From Clostridia bacterium (lineage in GTDB: Bacteria; Bacillota; Clostridia; Oscillospirales; CAG-272), in contig JAGAPG010000016.1 of NCBI GenBank assembly GCA_017623355.1, positions 1 through 39,227 of the forward strand: a stretch of 39,227 nt of DNA, in the 5' to 3' direction. The notes below the pieces were generated by a model. The model made no database searches. It had not been told where the DNA came from and saw nothing but the letters and a program-made list of their open reading frames with translations. Position 1 is the stretch's first letter. Each line of letters opens with the position of its first letter. Shown in pieces: positions 1-7,459 of this stretch. Made by a program: the position numbers and the translations under genes.

Positions 1-34
1 AAAAATTTTTACAACGCGGTGGTCTTTTAGTCAT
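1..34 (-). CDS. 5' end of a leftward gene, product unknown (partial)
   Basis: An ATG at 34 on the minus strand opens a frame that runs off the left edge. It reads MTKRPPRCKNF, preceded by a purine-rich AAAAAAGGG site. A minus-strand promoter at 151-179 lies upstream with a leader of about 110 nt. Eleven residues are too few to identify a family. The M-x-x-R-P-x-x-C pattern loosely recalls DUF134 starts, but that is only an impression. Confidence 0.3.
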   Translation of the reverse strand, partial: MTKRPPRCKNF

Positions 35-150
35 GCCCTTTTTTCAACACTCAAAATTGTTTGAGCTTTTCGGCTTTGTTGTTACGCCTTTTTTATTTGT
101 ATTTTTTCAAAAAGCTCTTGACAAACAGTAACAGGTTTATCGGTGAGTTT

Positions 151-179
151 ATTATATCATCTTTTCAAAAGCTTTTCAA
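151..179 (-). promoter_or_regulatory. sigma-A promoter facing left
   Basis: On the minus strand TTGAAA (174-179) and TATAAT (151-156) are separated by 17 nt. It would drive the leftward gene that starts at 34. Confidence 0.55.
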
Positions 180-212
180 TATTTTTCGATTTACATTTCA
201 CTTGCCTCACCA

Positions 213-258
213 AAATAAACCTAAATCGAACACTACGGTGTTCGATTTTCGTTTATTT
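213..258. repeat. long hairpin with UACG tetraloop
   Basis: AAATAAAC (213-220) pairs with GTTTATTT (251-258). After a 3x3 internal loop, AATCGAACAC (224-233) pairs with GTGTTCGATT (238-247). The loop is TACG closed by C-G, the very stable C(UACG)G tetraloop class. No T-tract follows, so it is not a normal terminator. It sits just upstream of the linker-hairpin array. Confidence 0.75.
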
Positions 259-355
259 ATCAAAGTCGCAGATAGGGGGCCTCAAAGCGAGGTATGAGCT
301 TTGGGGTTCTCGTAGGCTTTGTATGGCATCACCGTTAGATGCTTTTCTGCAACTT

Positions 356-447
356 GATTCCATACGACACGTTTGTGTCAATTCCATACTGCAACAAGTT
401 GCAAATTTCATACACGCTATGCGTGATTACATACAATGCTACGCATT
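356..447. repeat. tandem linker-hairpin array, four units
   Basis: Four 10-nt linkers of consensus RATTNCATAC start at 356, 380, 404 and 425. Each is followed by a different perfect hairpin: GACAC-gttt-GTGTC (366-379), TGCAAC-aa-GTTGCA (390-403), ACGC-tat-GCGT (414-424) and AATGC-tac-GCATT (435-447). The linker is nearly constant while the stem sequences share nothing except self-complementarity. A weaker hairpin GCATC/GATGC (326-342) precedes the array. A reading frame can be drawn through the region (143-577), but the repeat structure explains its composition better. Confidence 0.85.
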
Positions 448-518
448 GATTGGGAAAACCTCTGTGGCAGAATTAAAAGAATGCTTACAAGCTCCTGTAT
501 TACAATCGAAAAAAATTA

Positions 519-548
519 AAGCAAGGCTGAAATTTCAACCTTGCTTTT
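519..548. terminator. bidirectional hairpin terminator, copy A of a duplicated module
   Basis: GCAAGG and CCTTGC flank the palindromic core TGAAATTTCA, with T-runs on both strands. The 30 nt at 519-548 are identical to 1956-1985. Shared flanks extend the similarity on both sides: ATTACAAT at 499, ACAGTGCTATTT at 561 and TTCTTGTTG at 588. On the minus strand a 15-codon open stretch (612 down to 567) ends at the same relative stop as the gene at 2016-2654, so this may be the leftover 3' end of a lost gene. Confidence 0.75.
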
Positions 549-593
549 TCGTTTCATTCAACAGTGCTATTTTATAGAAAATGCATATTCTTG

Positions 594-622
594 TTGATTA
601 AATTCCGGATTCATGATATAAT
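594..622 (+). promoter_or_regulatory. promoter of the GH43 gene
   Basis: TTGATT (594-599), a 17-nt spacer and TATAAT (617-622) lie about 42 nt before the GH43 start codon. The -35 box overlaps the end of duplicated module A. Confidence 0.65.
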
Positions 623-664
623 TGTTCTAAGTGAGAAAACACAGTTAAGGAGTGGTGAAATATT

Positions 665-1582
665 ATGAAATTAAAATTTGATGTAGCTGATAAGTATCAG
701 CCCGATCCGTTTATTTTTGAAGACTGTGGCAAGCTTTATTTGTATGTAACAGGCAAAAAAGGAGTGGAAGCATATTCAACTGATGATTTATTTGGTGTTT
801 GGCATTACGAAGGGATTGTTGCCTCAATTGACGGACGGTATAGTTATTGGGCACCGTCTATTACAAAATACAAAGGTTGTTATTACCTTTATTTTTCCTG
901 TTCATCAGATGATGAATGTCAATTTATGCACGCAATGGTTGCAGATTCTCCCCTTGGTCCGTTCACGAATCCAACTTGCTTTTACAAGCGATTTTCGATA
1001 GATTCCCATGTGGTAGAAACCGAAAAGGGACTGTTCCTATGGTATTCCGAGGATAACAAGGATTGCGACCGTATAGGTACACGAGTTTTCGTAGATAAGC
1101 TGATTGATCCTATGACGCCGGCAAATCAGCCTCGTGAGGTCATTGTACCGACTATGGACGAGGAAATCTTCAAACGAGGTCGCAATGGCGACAAGGATTG
1201 GCACACCATAGAGGGGGCTTTCTGGTTTCGCGAAGGAGAGTGGCAATATGTTATGTATAGTGGCGGTTGCTATGACAATGACTCGTACCATATAGGATAC
1301 GTTGCCGCACACTCACATGAGAGCGATTTGACAAAGGTGCAGTTTGTCAAACACACGAACAACGGTAAATTTGCCCCTGTTATGTACAAAAACGATTTTG
1401 AAGAGGGTTCGGGACACCACAGCGTAATTAAATACAAGGGGCAGTATTATGCAATATATCACGCCCGTGACTTAGACTGTCAAAGCCGTAATGAATTTAC
1501 AGAAGCACGTACGGTAAGAGTGTGCAAATTGCATGTGAATGATGGGGTAATTACGGCGGAACGTTACTCTGACCATATATAA
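665..1582 (+). CDS. glycoside hydrolase family 43 protein
   Basis: Predicted five-bladed beta-propeller glycosidase of 305 aa with no signal peptide, so it probably acts on imported oligosaccharides. The family triad can be placed: D14 in YQPDPF (base), D113 in IDSH (pKa modulator) and E183 in TIEGAF (acid). WAPS (62-65) and a GSGHHS motif near the C-terminus are also typical of GH43. Such enzymes release arabinose or xylose from plant polysaccharides; the exact substrate cannot be read from the sequence. The start follows AAGGAG by 13 nt. It is a single-gene unit with its own promoter and terminator, set between two copies of a duplicated 3' module, which suggests local rearrangement or acquisition. 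Confidence 0.88.
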   Translation: MKLKFDVADKYQPDPFIFEDCGKLYLYVTGKKGVEAYSTDDLFGVWHYEGIVASIDGRYSYWAPSITKYKGCYYLYFSCSSDDECQFMHAMVADSPLGPFTNPTCFYKRFSIDSHVVETEKGLFLWYSEDNKDCDRIGTRVFVDKLIDPMTPANQPREVIVPTMDEEIFKRGRNGDKDWHTIEGAFWFREGEWQYVMYSGGCYDNDSYHIGYVAAHSHESDLTKVQFVKHTNNGKFAPVMYKNDFEEGSGHHSVIKYKGQYYAIYHARDLDCQSRNEFTEARTVRVCKLHVNDGVITAERYSDHI

Positions 1583-1649
1583 TAGATACAAGCCATTAAA
1601 AATAAAATATATTTTTCAATTAAGGTTGACTCCCCTTCACCATAGTATT

Positions 1650-1680
1650 ACCAGTCGAACCTTTCGACTGGTTTTACTTT
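1650..1680 (+). terminator. terminator of the GH43 gene
   Basis: ACCAGTCGAA (1650-1659) and TTCGACTGGT (1663-1672) form a 10-bp stem with a 3-nt loop, followed by a T-rich tail. Confidence 0.8.
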
Positions 1681-1704
1681 TTATAGGTGAATAGCTTATT
1701 TAAT

Positions 1705-1896
1705 TAACTCAAAGATGGCAGTAAAGCTTCTTTGGGTTATTTTAATTACGCCAGTAACAAGGTTCGGACACGGAGAAATGCTATTTGATTTCTCCATTGC
1801 ACTTTGTGCACAATTCGTAAGAATTGAGTGTTCGGTTCTTATTTTTGTGCCATATAAATAAAGGTCCCGATGAACCTCTGTTAAGGTTTCATCGGG
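1705..1896. repeat. hairpin-dense non-coding segment
   Basis: Five hairpins lie almost end to end: TAACTCAAAG/CTTTGGGTTA (1705-1739, one G-U pair), GGAGAAAT/ATTTCTCC (1772-1795), TGCAC-ttt-GTGCA (1798-1810), CAATTC-gtaa-GAATTG (1811-1826, directly abutting the previous one) and CCCGATGAACCT/AGGTTTCATCGGG (1866-1896). A 78-codon minus-strand frame (1696-1932) covers them, but it has no good ribosome site and its content follows the palindromes. I read this as structured or mobile non-coding DNA and cannot name it. Confidence 0.55.
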
Positions 1897-1955
1897 ATTT
1901 GTGTTTTTAGAGTAACTTTTTCTCAAATCCACACATTACAATTGAACAAAAAATC

Positions 1956-1985
1956 AAGCAAGGCTGAAATTTCAACCTTGCTTTT
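1956..1985. terminator. bidirectional terminator, copy B of the duplicated module
   Basis: Identical over 30 nt to 519-548. On the minus strand it lies 30 nt after the stop codon of the 2016-2654 gene and ends in a T-run, so it fits as that gene's terminator. Confidence 0.75.
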
Positions 1986-2015
1986 CTTATACATATACAA
2001 GCACACGCCACAGTG

Positions 2016-2654
2016 CTATTTCATAGAAGACTTATTTCTTGTTGGTTTGTTTTTTGCATTTTCATTATTATAATGTTTTATCCTCACAAAAATCATTATT
2101 GAATACAGCCACCACAAGAAAAGCAATAATGATATGAGAGCTATTAGAATTTTTGTTCCTAATGTGCCTTCGCTTATAATTACAGTAAGTGCTAAAATGA
2201 CTGAACACAAAATTAAAATTATGAGTTTTGGTGTCATCATTAACAAAAGTTTCTTTCTAATATGCGAATCCAAAAAGTTCACTCTTTGATTTTCAATTAT
2301 TTTGCTATTAGTTTTGCACAATATGTTCTTGACGCACATTGTTTTGATTAATATAACATTAATGTTTGTTTCGTTTTTTTCAAGAATAATTTCATTTACA
2401 TCGTTTACATTTATTTTTGTAATCGTAGGTATATTTATTTTTTTGTTGTATAAGTAATAATAACGACTTATACCTTTTTCCCAACCACTTTCAATCTCAC
2501 TGTTTTTTAAAGAGAAATACTTAAAGCACATCTCATTGAAATTAATCAAAAACTCATCTGGTACAATTTTAGTTTCATTTATAGCAAGCGCAATATTGAA
2601 TTTATCATTGTAAGCAACTACTACACTTCCTGTATTGTTAATTATTTTCAGCAT
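2016..2654 (-). CDS. hypothetical membrane protein with two C-terminal helices
   Basis: A 212-aa protein I do not recognise. The first 135 residues are hydrophilic, rich in Asn, Ile and Lys, and look like a cytoplasmic beta-rich domain. Two hydrophobic helices follow at roughly 141-162 and 167-190, then a basic Asn/Lys-rich tail. There is no signal peptide. The base composition is more AT-rich than the neighbouring metabolic genes, which may indicate recent acquisition. It has a good minus-strand promoter (2704-2732) and its own terminator. Its 3' end is duplicated at 561-596, so a relative of this gene may once have stood to the left. Function unknown. Confidence 0.75.
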   Translation of the reverse strand: MLKIINNTGSVVVAYNDKFNIALAINETKIVPDEFLINFNEMCFKYFSLKNSEIESGWEKGISRYYYLYNKKINIPTITKINVNDVNEIILEKNETNINVILIKTMCVKNILCKTNSKIIENQRVNFLDSHIRKKLLLMMTPKLIILILCSVILALTVIISEGTLGTKILIALISLLLFLWWLYSIMIFVRIKHYNNENAKNKPTRNKSSMK

Positions 2655-2703
2655 ATTTTCTCCTGCTTCAATTCAAAATGCTTAGCAATTTATTTTCACA
2701 ATT

Positions 2704-2732
2704 ATTATATCACATATAGTTTTTTTAAACAA
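2704..2732 (-). promoter_or_regulatory. promoter of the membrane-protein gene
   Basis: On the minus strand TTGTTT (2727-2732), a 17-nt spacer and TATAAT (2704-2709) lie about 50 nt before the start at 2654. Confidence 0.6.
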
Positions 2733-2843
2733 TACTTGTTTTTGTTTTCAACAATGGGTTGGTAACTTGTTGTTTTTATTGCAAAAACATTGAATTAGCA
2801 GGAACATGGTAAAATATATTATGTTTTCCTTGAGAGGTGATAG

Positions 2844-3971
2844 TCAGCTTTGTTTTTGCAAGCAATCGCAGCTTTGCTCTACCTTTGAAACTAAAGCCTT
2901 AAACCTTTCCGTTTCCCTAACAGGATTTAGCCACTCCCACCCCTTTGAGTTTGTCAAAATAGGCTTAATTATTAGCATATTTATTTCCTTAAAGTGCTCG
3001 TCAACCGTTATTGAAATCAAATCAAGTGATGGGCAATTGTATTTCAAAACCGTTCCTATAGGTAAATTTCTAATTTTAACATATAAATCTATCCCTTTTT
3101 CAAGTGCTTCAAAGCCCTCTTCTATTTTGCCTGAGCCGACAAGCCCTCCTGCTAACCTTACATAGGCAAATGCCCTATCCTCAATCCACGCATCAACCTC
3201 TTCTGTAGGGTCTCTCATTATATCAATTATTTTAAGAATAATTTTTTGTCCATCCACACGAGAGCTTGCGTTTTTATATGTTTTTTCATCTCTCTTGCAA
3301 AAGTCCCTTAAAAACATTTCATTTAGCGTATCGTATATATTTTGCTGAATTTGCTTGTTATAATTTGCAATCTCACTGCGATAATCAAATCTTGAGGACA
3401 TAATGCTGGGTAAAGATTCGTAAAAGCTGTCGCTTACATATTTTGTCCAATTTTCAAGTTTGTCCTCGTCCTCCACTCTAATCATTATTCTTATGCAACC
3501 AATACGAAAATTTCCTTCTGTTGATTTGTCGTTTTCTATAACGAATTGAGAGAACTTTCTCAAAGCTTCAATGTTTTTCCTTGCACAATCAAAGCCCATT
3601 CGATGATATAGGCTGCACAACTTCCATTGGAAAAACACATCCTTTGGAAAGCTTTTAATTGCTTCCTTGAGAGTTTTTTCAAATCTTTTGAAATCTTCGT
3701 TGTTATATATATTTTCTTGTTCTTCGATTGTTTTTAAATATTCCTGCCGTTTATATTCTACGGTTGTTTCGTCTGTGCCAAAAAGCACGTCTGTAGTTAC
3801 ATTAAAATAGCTTGCAATCAATGGAATAAGCTCAACATCGGGATAAGCAAGATCGTTTTCCCATCTGCTAACCGATTGATAGGTTACATTCAAAACCTTT
3901 GCTAAATCTTCTTGTGTTGCGTTTTTTTCCTTTCTTAATCTTTTGATTACTTGTGAAATAGGCAATCTCAT
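2844..3971 (-). CDS. XRE-family regulator with helical repeat C-terminus
   Basis: Transcription factor of 375 aa. Residues 5-60 are a classic Cro/C1-type helix-turn-helix (ATQEDLAKVLNVTYQSVSRW), with the family's usual follow-on region ending near VLFGTDE at about 66. The remaining 300 residues are helical and rich in Phe, Glu and Lys. They resemble the tetratricopeptide-like sensor half found in many Firmicutes XRE regulators, which may bind a peptide or partner protein. The target is unknown; the closest neighbours are the membrane protein downstream and csaA upstream. The start ATG follows a GAGG site. Confidence 0.85.
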   Translation of the reverse strand: MRLPISQVIKRLRKEKNATQEDLAKVLNVTYQSVSRWENDLAYPDVELIPLIASYFNVTTDVLFGTDETTVEYKRQEYLKTIEEQENIYNNEDFKRFEKTLKEAIKSFPKDVFFQWKLCSLYHRMGFDCARKNIEALRKFSQFVIENDKSTEGNFRIGCIRIMIRVEDEDKLENWTKYVSDSFYESLPSIMSSRFDYRSEIANYNKQIQQNIYDTLNEMFLRDFCKRDEKTYKNASSRVDGQKIILKIIDIMRDPTEEVDAWIEDRAFAYVRLAGGLVGSGKIEEGFEALEKGIDLYVKIRNLPIGTVLKYNCPSLDLISITVDEHFKEINMLIIKPILTNSKGWEWLNPVRETERFKALVSKVEQSCDCLQKQS

Positions 3972-4170
3972 ATTTTCACCTCATTATTAAATTCAAAGTG
4001 CACCTTGTATCTTTATTGTAATGCAAAAGCACTTATATTTCAATAACTCATCACGCACAGTCGGCTAAATTATCAAGTGAATTTTTCTCTTTATAAAAGA
4101 AGGGAAGAGTATTAATGATTTGAAAATTTTCGGGGAATTTTAAGGATCTTTCAATTGTGTTTAACGATTT

Positions 4171-4500
4171 TTAACCTAATTTATCCCCGTTTTCCACCTG
4201 CTTGTCAGGAGTTATCAAAATAACACCCTGCTTGCTATATGTTCCCAATACCAATACCTCTGACATAAAATCAGCGATTTGTCTTGGTGGAAAGTTTACA
4301 ACTGCCAATACCTGCTTACCAATCAAATCCTCGCATTTATAAGCCTCTGTTATTTGAGCGGAAGATTTTTTGATTCCTATCTCATCGCCGAAATCTATCT
4401 TTAGCTGATAAGCAGACTTTTTTGCCTTTTCAAATATTTTTGCCTCGACGATAGTTCCGGCTCTTATATCTAATTTCATAAAGTCGTCAAAGGTTGCCAT
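4171..4500 (-). CDS. csaA: tRNA-binding domain protein CsaA
   Basis: 109-aa OB-fold protein of the CsaA/Trbp111 type, with the whole length being one tRNA-binding domain. Family hallmarks include the opening FMKLDIRAGTI, the central FGDEIGIKKSSAQIT and the near-C-terminal PRQIADFMSEVLVLG. Family members bind tRNA as dimers, and B. subtilis CsaA has been described as an export-related chaperone. The normal length is 105-115 aa, so the gene is complete. The start ATG at 4500 follows AAAGGAAA. A 44-codon coding-like fragment in another frame (4500-4634) overlaps the leader. Confidence 0.9.
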   Translation of the reverse strand: MATFDDFMKLDIRAGTIVEAKIFEKAKKSAYQLKIDFGDEIGIKKSSAQITEAYKCEDLIGKQVLAVVNFPPRQIADFMSEVLVLGTYSKQGVILITPDKQVENGDKLG

Positions 4501-4634
4501 TATAAAAGTTTCCTTTCATTCGTATATTTTTCTTGAACTTTGCGAAACGGATCTGAAAACTTTGCAGTTCCGCCGCCGTCACTCCAATAGGTTTCCGAAA
4601 ATTCACCTTTACCGTAAGATGTTACTACGCCTGC
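4500..4634 (-). pseudogene. possible C-terminal gene remnant upstream of csaA
   Basis: A 44-codon open stretch with no start codon lies between the GH36 stop and csaA. It reads with protein-like composition (segments YGKGEFSETYWSDGGGTAKF and SDPFRKVQEKYTNE) and ends at a TAA that shares a base with the csaA ATG. I do not recognise the family. It could be the tail of a deleted gene or a chance frame. Confidence 0.25.
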
Positions 4635-4666
4635 TTATTATACGAGAAAATAATATTTCCGTCATT

Positions 4667-6424
4667 TTATTTTTTATTGATTTTTTTGCATATCAAAACC
4701 TTTGCATAATGAGGCTTGAAGGCAGAAAAGTATATTTCGTTTTTGCATATACCCATATTTATATCTTCAAACAGATCTATGATTTCTCTTTTTTCGTTTA
4801 AAGGAATCTTTATATCCTTTTCAAGATCATCAAAATTAAAGACATAAATTATTGTCGTTTTATCATTTATTACCGCTCTTCCTACTGTAAAGCTATTGTC
4901 GTCAAATTCAGCAGCAACCTTAGTTGGTGGCAAAAGCTTTTTCAAAAGCTCTGTATTTTTTTCGGTAAGCCTTGAAATGTCATCACCTGAGAGTACCATT
5001 CCGCCCGACGCCATAGTATATGCGGCGTTAAATATAAATTCATCATTTGATACAGAATCCTCAATATATGCATCTTTACCGTCAGGACCAATCACCTTGA
5101 CCATTTGGTTTTGTAAAAGAACGGTATCAGGATCGTTTATCCAGAATTTATTGTGCTGCCAGTTTCTATTGAAGCATTCCTTTGCAAGCTGAGTGAATTG
5201 ATACCAGCTTCTTTGATTGTCGTTTGTAACGCGCATACCGTGGACAGTTCCTATCGCCGGCCACATAGGAGAATTGCCGCCTAAAATAAAGCTTTCCTCA
5301 CCGGCAGCTTCAATAATAGCATCCATTCCCATTTTATAAGCCTCTATACAGGTTTTACTGTTATCGTATCTTGTTCCGAAGGGCATAGCCTCCCATATGA
5401 TGGCGTCAAGCTTGAAATATTTGATCTGCCAATCATATCTCATAGTTTTAAATACGGTTTTTATGTAATTTAAAGCGTCGGGATGAGTCATATCAAGAAT
5501 ATACCAAGGAGCGCAACGCCAACCGCCAAAGCTTACGTCAGCAGAGGAAAGCGGAGCTCCGTTATCGTCCTTGACGAACCAATCGGGGTGGTTCTTAAAA
5601 AGACTTGAGTCCTTTTCCGCAACAAACGGAGCTACCCATATAGCAGGCTCGAAGCCCTTTTGTTTTATATCAAGACAAACCTTTTTTATTCCGCCGTCGA
5701 ATTTGTCGGTAAAATCAAACCAATCGCCCCAATACGCCTGATATCCGTCGTCTATTTGTATATATTTTAAATCAAGACCGTTTTTCTGTATTGCGTCGAG
5801 ATTGTCGTATATATTTTGAGCCGTTATATCAGGGCCATATACCAACCACGAGCACCAGCCTGTGGGTATTTCAGAAAAGTTGCGCTTGGGATGGTTTTTA
5901 GATATTGCATCAGCAAAGCTGTTTAAAATAGAATTACGCTCGCCCTGCTCAATATATACTTGTTCGAGCCGTATGGTTTCGCCGGCGTTAATCTTTATGT
6001 TTTCTCCGTTCAGTGCGATCTGCAGGATTTTTTCGTTAAAGCGTATCCAACCATTAAAACGAAAGCAGGAAGCAAATCCTATAAGCAGAGGCTCTTGTTC
6101 CTTAGGATAAAAAATTATCATATTATAAACTTGATTCATGCCGTCGGGTTTTTTAAATTTATAGTGATCATAATCACTGAATGAGCCGATAAGCTTGAAG
6201 TCGTTAATAGCTCCGCCGTACTGAGAAAGCATATTGTAGCCCTCACCGTAAAATTCGGTATCGGGAGAAAAAGGCATATCTGCAGTAAATAAAGTGATGT
6301 CTCCCAAGAGCTGAGTCTTGTCAGAGTTGTTAGTTACAGTTATATCGCAAACATTTGAATCCCACTTGTAATCAAGTGTAAGACCGTTATTAAGCGAAGA
6401 ATTCAGCTTGAATATATTTTTCAT
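4667..6424 (-). CDS. alpha-galactosidase-like glycoside hydrolase, GH36/clan GH-D
   Basis: Intracellular glycosidase of 585 aa that should remove alpha-linked galactose from raffinose-type sugars or galactomannan fragments. An N-terminal beta-sandwich (about 1-175) is followed by a TIM barrel with GWCSW (189-193), QIDDGYQ (223-229) and the nucleophile D340 in KYFKLD. D402 in RVTNDNQRSW is placed as the acid/base. The C-terminus is a short beta domain. No signal peptide is present. It is shorter than the roughly 700-aa classical GH36 enzymes, so specificity could differ. The start follows AAGGAGAA. The HAD phosphatase gene ends 49 nt upstream, so the two are probably one transcript. Confidence 0.85.
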   Translation of the reverse strand: MKNIFKLNSSLNNGLTLDYKWDSNVCDITVTNNSDKTQLLGDITLFTADMPFSPDTEFYGEGYNMLSQYGGAINDFKLIGSFSDYDHYKFKKPDGMNQVYNMIIFYPKEQEPLLIGFASCFRFNGWIRFNEKILQIALNGENIKINAGETIRLEQVYIEQGERNSILNSFADAISKNHPKRNFSEIPTGWCSWLVYGPDITAQNIYDNLDAIQKNGLDLKYIQIDDGYQAYWGDWFDFTDKFDGGIKKVCLDIKQKGFEPAIWVAPFVAEKDSSLFKNHPDWFVKDDNGAPLSSADVSFGGWRCAPWYILDMTHPDALNYIKTVFKTMRYDWQIKYFKLDAIIWEAMPFGTRYDNSKTCIEAYKMGMDAIIEAAGEESFILGGNSPMWPAIGTVHGMRVTNDNQRSWYQFTQLAKECFNRNWQHNKFWINDPDTVLLQNQMVKVIGPDGKDAYIEDSVSNDEFIFNAAYTMASGGMVLSGDDISRLTEKNTELLKKLLPPTKVAAEFDDNSFTVGRAVINDKTTIIYVFNFDDLEKDIKIPLNEKREIIDLFEDINMGICKNEIYFSAFKPHYAKVLICKKINKK

Positions 6425-6473
6425 TATTTCTCCTTAAATCTTAAGCAAAAAGATGCAAACCGAAACCGTAGAA

Positions 6474-7274
6474 TTAAGCTTGCTTTAAAATATCTAATAT
6501 TCCCTTTGCACTTTGCATAACGTAATCCGGTTTATCGGGGGAAGCATCAAGAATTTGTTGTGTTGTTTCGCCACTCATAACGAGAACTGTTGTTGCTCCT
6601 GCATTTATACCGCTTTTAATATCGGTGTAAATTCTATCTCCGATAACAGCGGTCTGTTCCTTTGTAAAGCCTGTTTTTTCCATAGCAAGAATGGGCATAA
6701 GAGGCTCAGGCTTGCCGATAACAACAGGTCTGCGTCCCGAAACATTATATAGCATATCGCATACACTGCCGCAGTCGGGCACGCTGCCAAACTCGGTAGG
6801 ACATACATAATCGGGATTTGTTGCTATATAAGGAATGTTTTTCTTTGTTAGAAGCAGCTTGGAAACATCGTGAAGCTTTTTGAATGTCAGCTCCGTATCA
6901 AAGCCCATAACGATAAGATCCACATCGTCCAAGCATTCAGTCACTGTAAAGCCGTTCTTCTCAAGCTCCTTTTTTAAGGAAAGCGTTCCGCAAACATAAA
7001 GTCTTTTTCCGTTAAAATGCTTTTTCAAATAATAAGCAGTTGCTTGAGATGATATCATAAAATCATCGTATGACGTCTTTATACCGAGCTTATCAAATTT
7101 TTTGATATAATCGGAAATGCTTCGTGATGAATTATTGCTTATAAACATGTATTTAGCGCCGTTTTTCTTTATTTCATCAAGCAAATCCTTCGTGAAATCA
7201 AACAATCTGTCTTCTATGTAAAGAGTTCCGTCAGTATCAAACAAAAAGAGCTTGATGTCTTTTATTTTATTCAT
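6474..7274 (-). CDS. HAD-superfamily IIA sugar/nucleotide phosphatase, NagD-like
   Basis: Haloacid dehalogenase phosphatase of 266 aa. Motif I is D13-x-D15 in LFDTDGTLY, motif II is the ISNNSS stretch (45-50), K188 sits in GKPEP and motif IV is GDRIYTD (212-218). The C2A cap between motifs II and III identifies subfamily IIA (NagD, p-nitrophenyl phosphatase, AraL). Typical substrates are small phosphosugars or glycerol phosphates. Being first in a transcript with the GH36 gene suggests clearing of sugar phosphates made during galactoside use; that is inference. The start follows AAGGCGG. Confidence 0.88.
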   Translation of the reverse strand: MNKIKDIKLFLFDTDGTLYIEDRLFDFTKDLLDEIKKNGAKYMFISNNSSRSISDYIKKFDKLGIKTSYDDFMISSQATAYYLKKHFNGKRLYVCGTLSLKKELEKNGFTVTECLDDVDLIVMGFDTELTFKKLHDVSKLLLTKKNIPYIATNPDYVCPTEFGSVPDCGSVCDMLYNVSGRRPVVIGKPEPLMPILAMEKTGFTKEQTAVIGDRIYTDIKSGINAGATTVLVMSGETTQQILDASPDKPDYVMQSAKGILDILKQA

Positions 7275-7316
7275 TTTTATACCGCCTTGATTGATTTTAT
7301 TATAAAAGACTAATTT

Positions 7317-7345
7317 ATTATAACATATAAATAAAAAAAATTCAA
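7317..7345 (-). promoter_or_regulatory. promoter of the HAD-GH36 operon
   Basis: On the minus strand TTGAAT (7340-7345), a 17-nt spacer and TATAAT (7317-7322) lie about 43 nt before the HAD start. It diverges from the GH2 promoter 50 nt to the right. Confidence 0.6.
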
Positions 7346-7393
7346 TGCTAAAAAGAGTATGCGTTTTTAGCTGTGTTTTTTATGTTTGTTATA

Positions 7394-7422
7394 TTGAATT
7401 TTTAAAGTATGTATGATATTAT
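7394..7422 (+). promoter_or_regulatory. promoter of the GH2 gene
   Basis: TTGAAT (7394-7399), a 17-nt spacer and TATTAT (7417-7422) lie 38 nt before the start codon. It is back to back with the HAD-GH36 promoter, so one regulator could serve both sides. Confidence 0.6.
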
Positions 7423-7459
7423 TTTACTAAAGGGATTTTTAAAATGAAAAGGAGACTGT

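Noticed and set aside
61..297. 78-codon plus-strand frame
   Set aside because: Overlaps the leftward promoter and the UACG hairpin; composition is that of AT-rich non-coding DNA.
356..447. CRISPR array
   Set aside because: Repeats are only 10 nt and the spacers are 11-14 nt palindromes; no cas genes nearby.
143..577. 144-codon plus-strand frame over the linker-hairpin array
   Set aside because: No good ribosome site, first half is AT-rich low-complexity, second half is dictated by palindromes and runs through the terminator.
2806..3165. 119-codon plus-strand frame
   Set aside because: Antisense to the well-supported XRE regulator gene.
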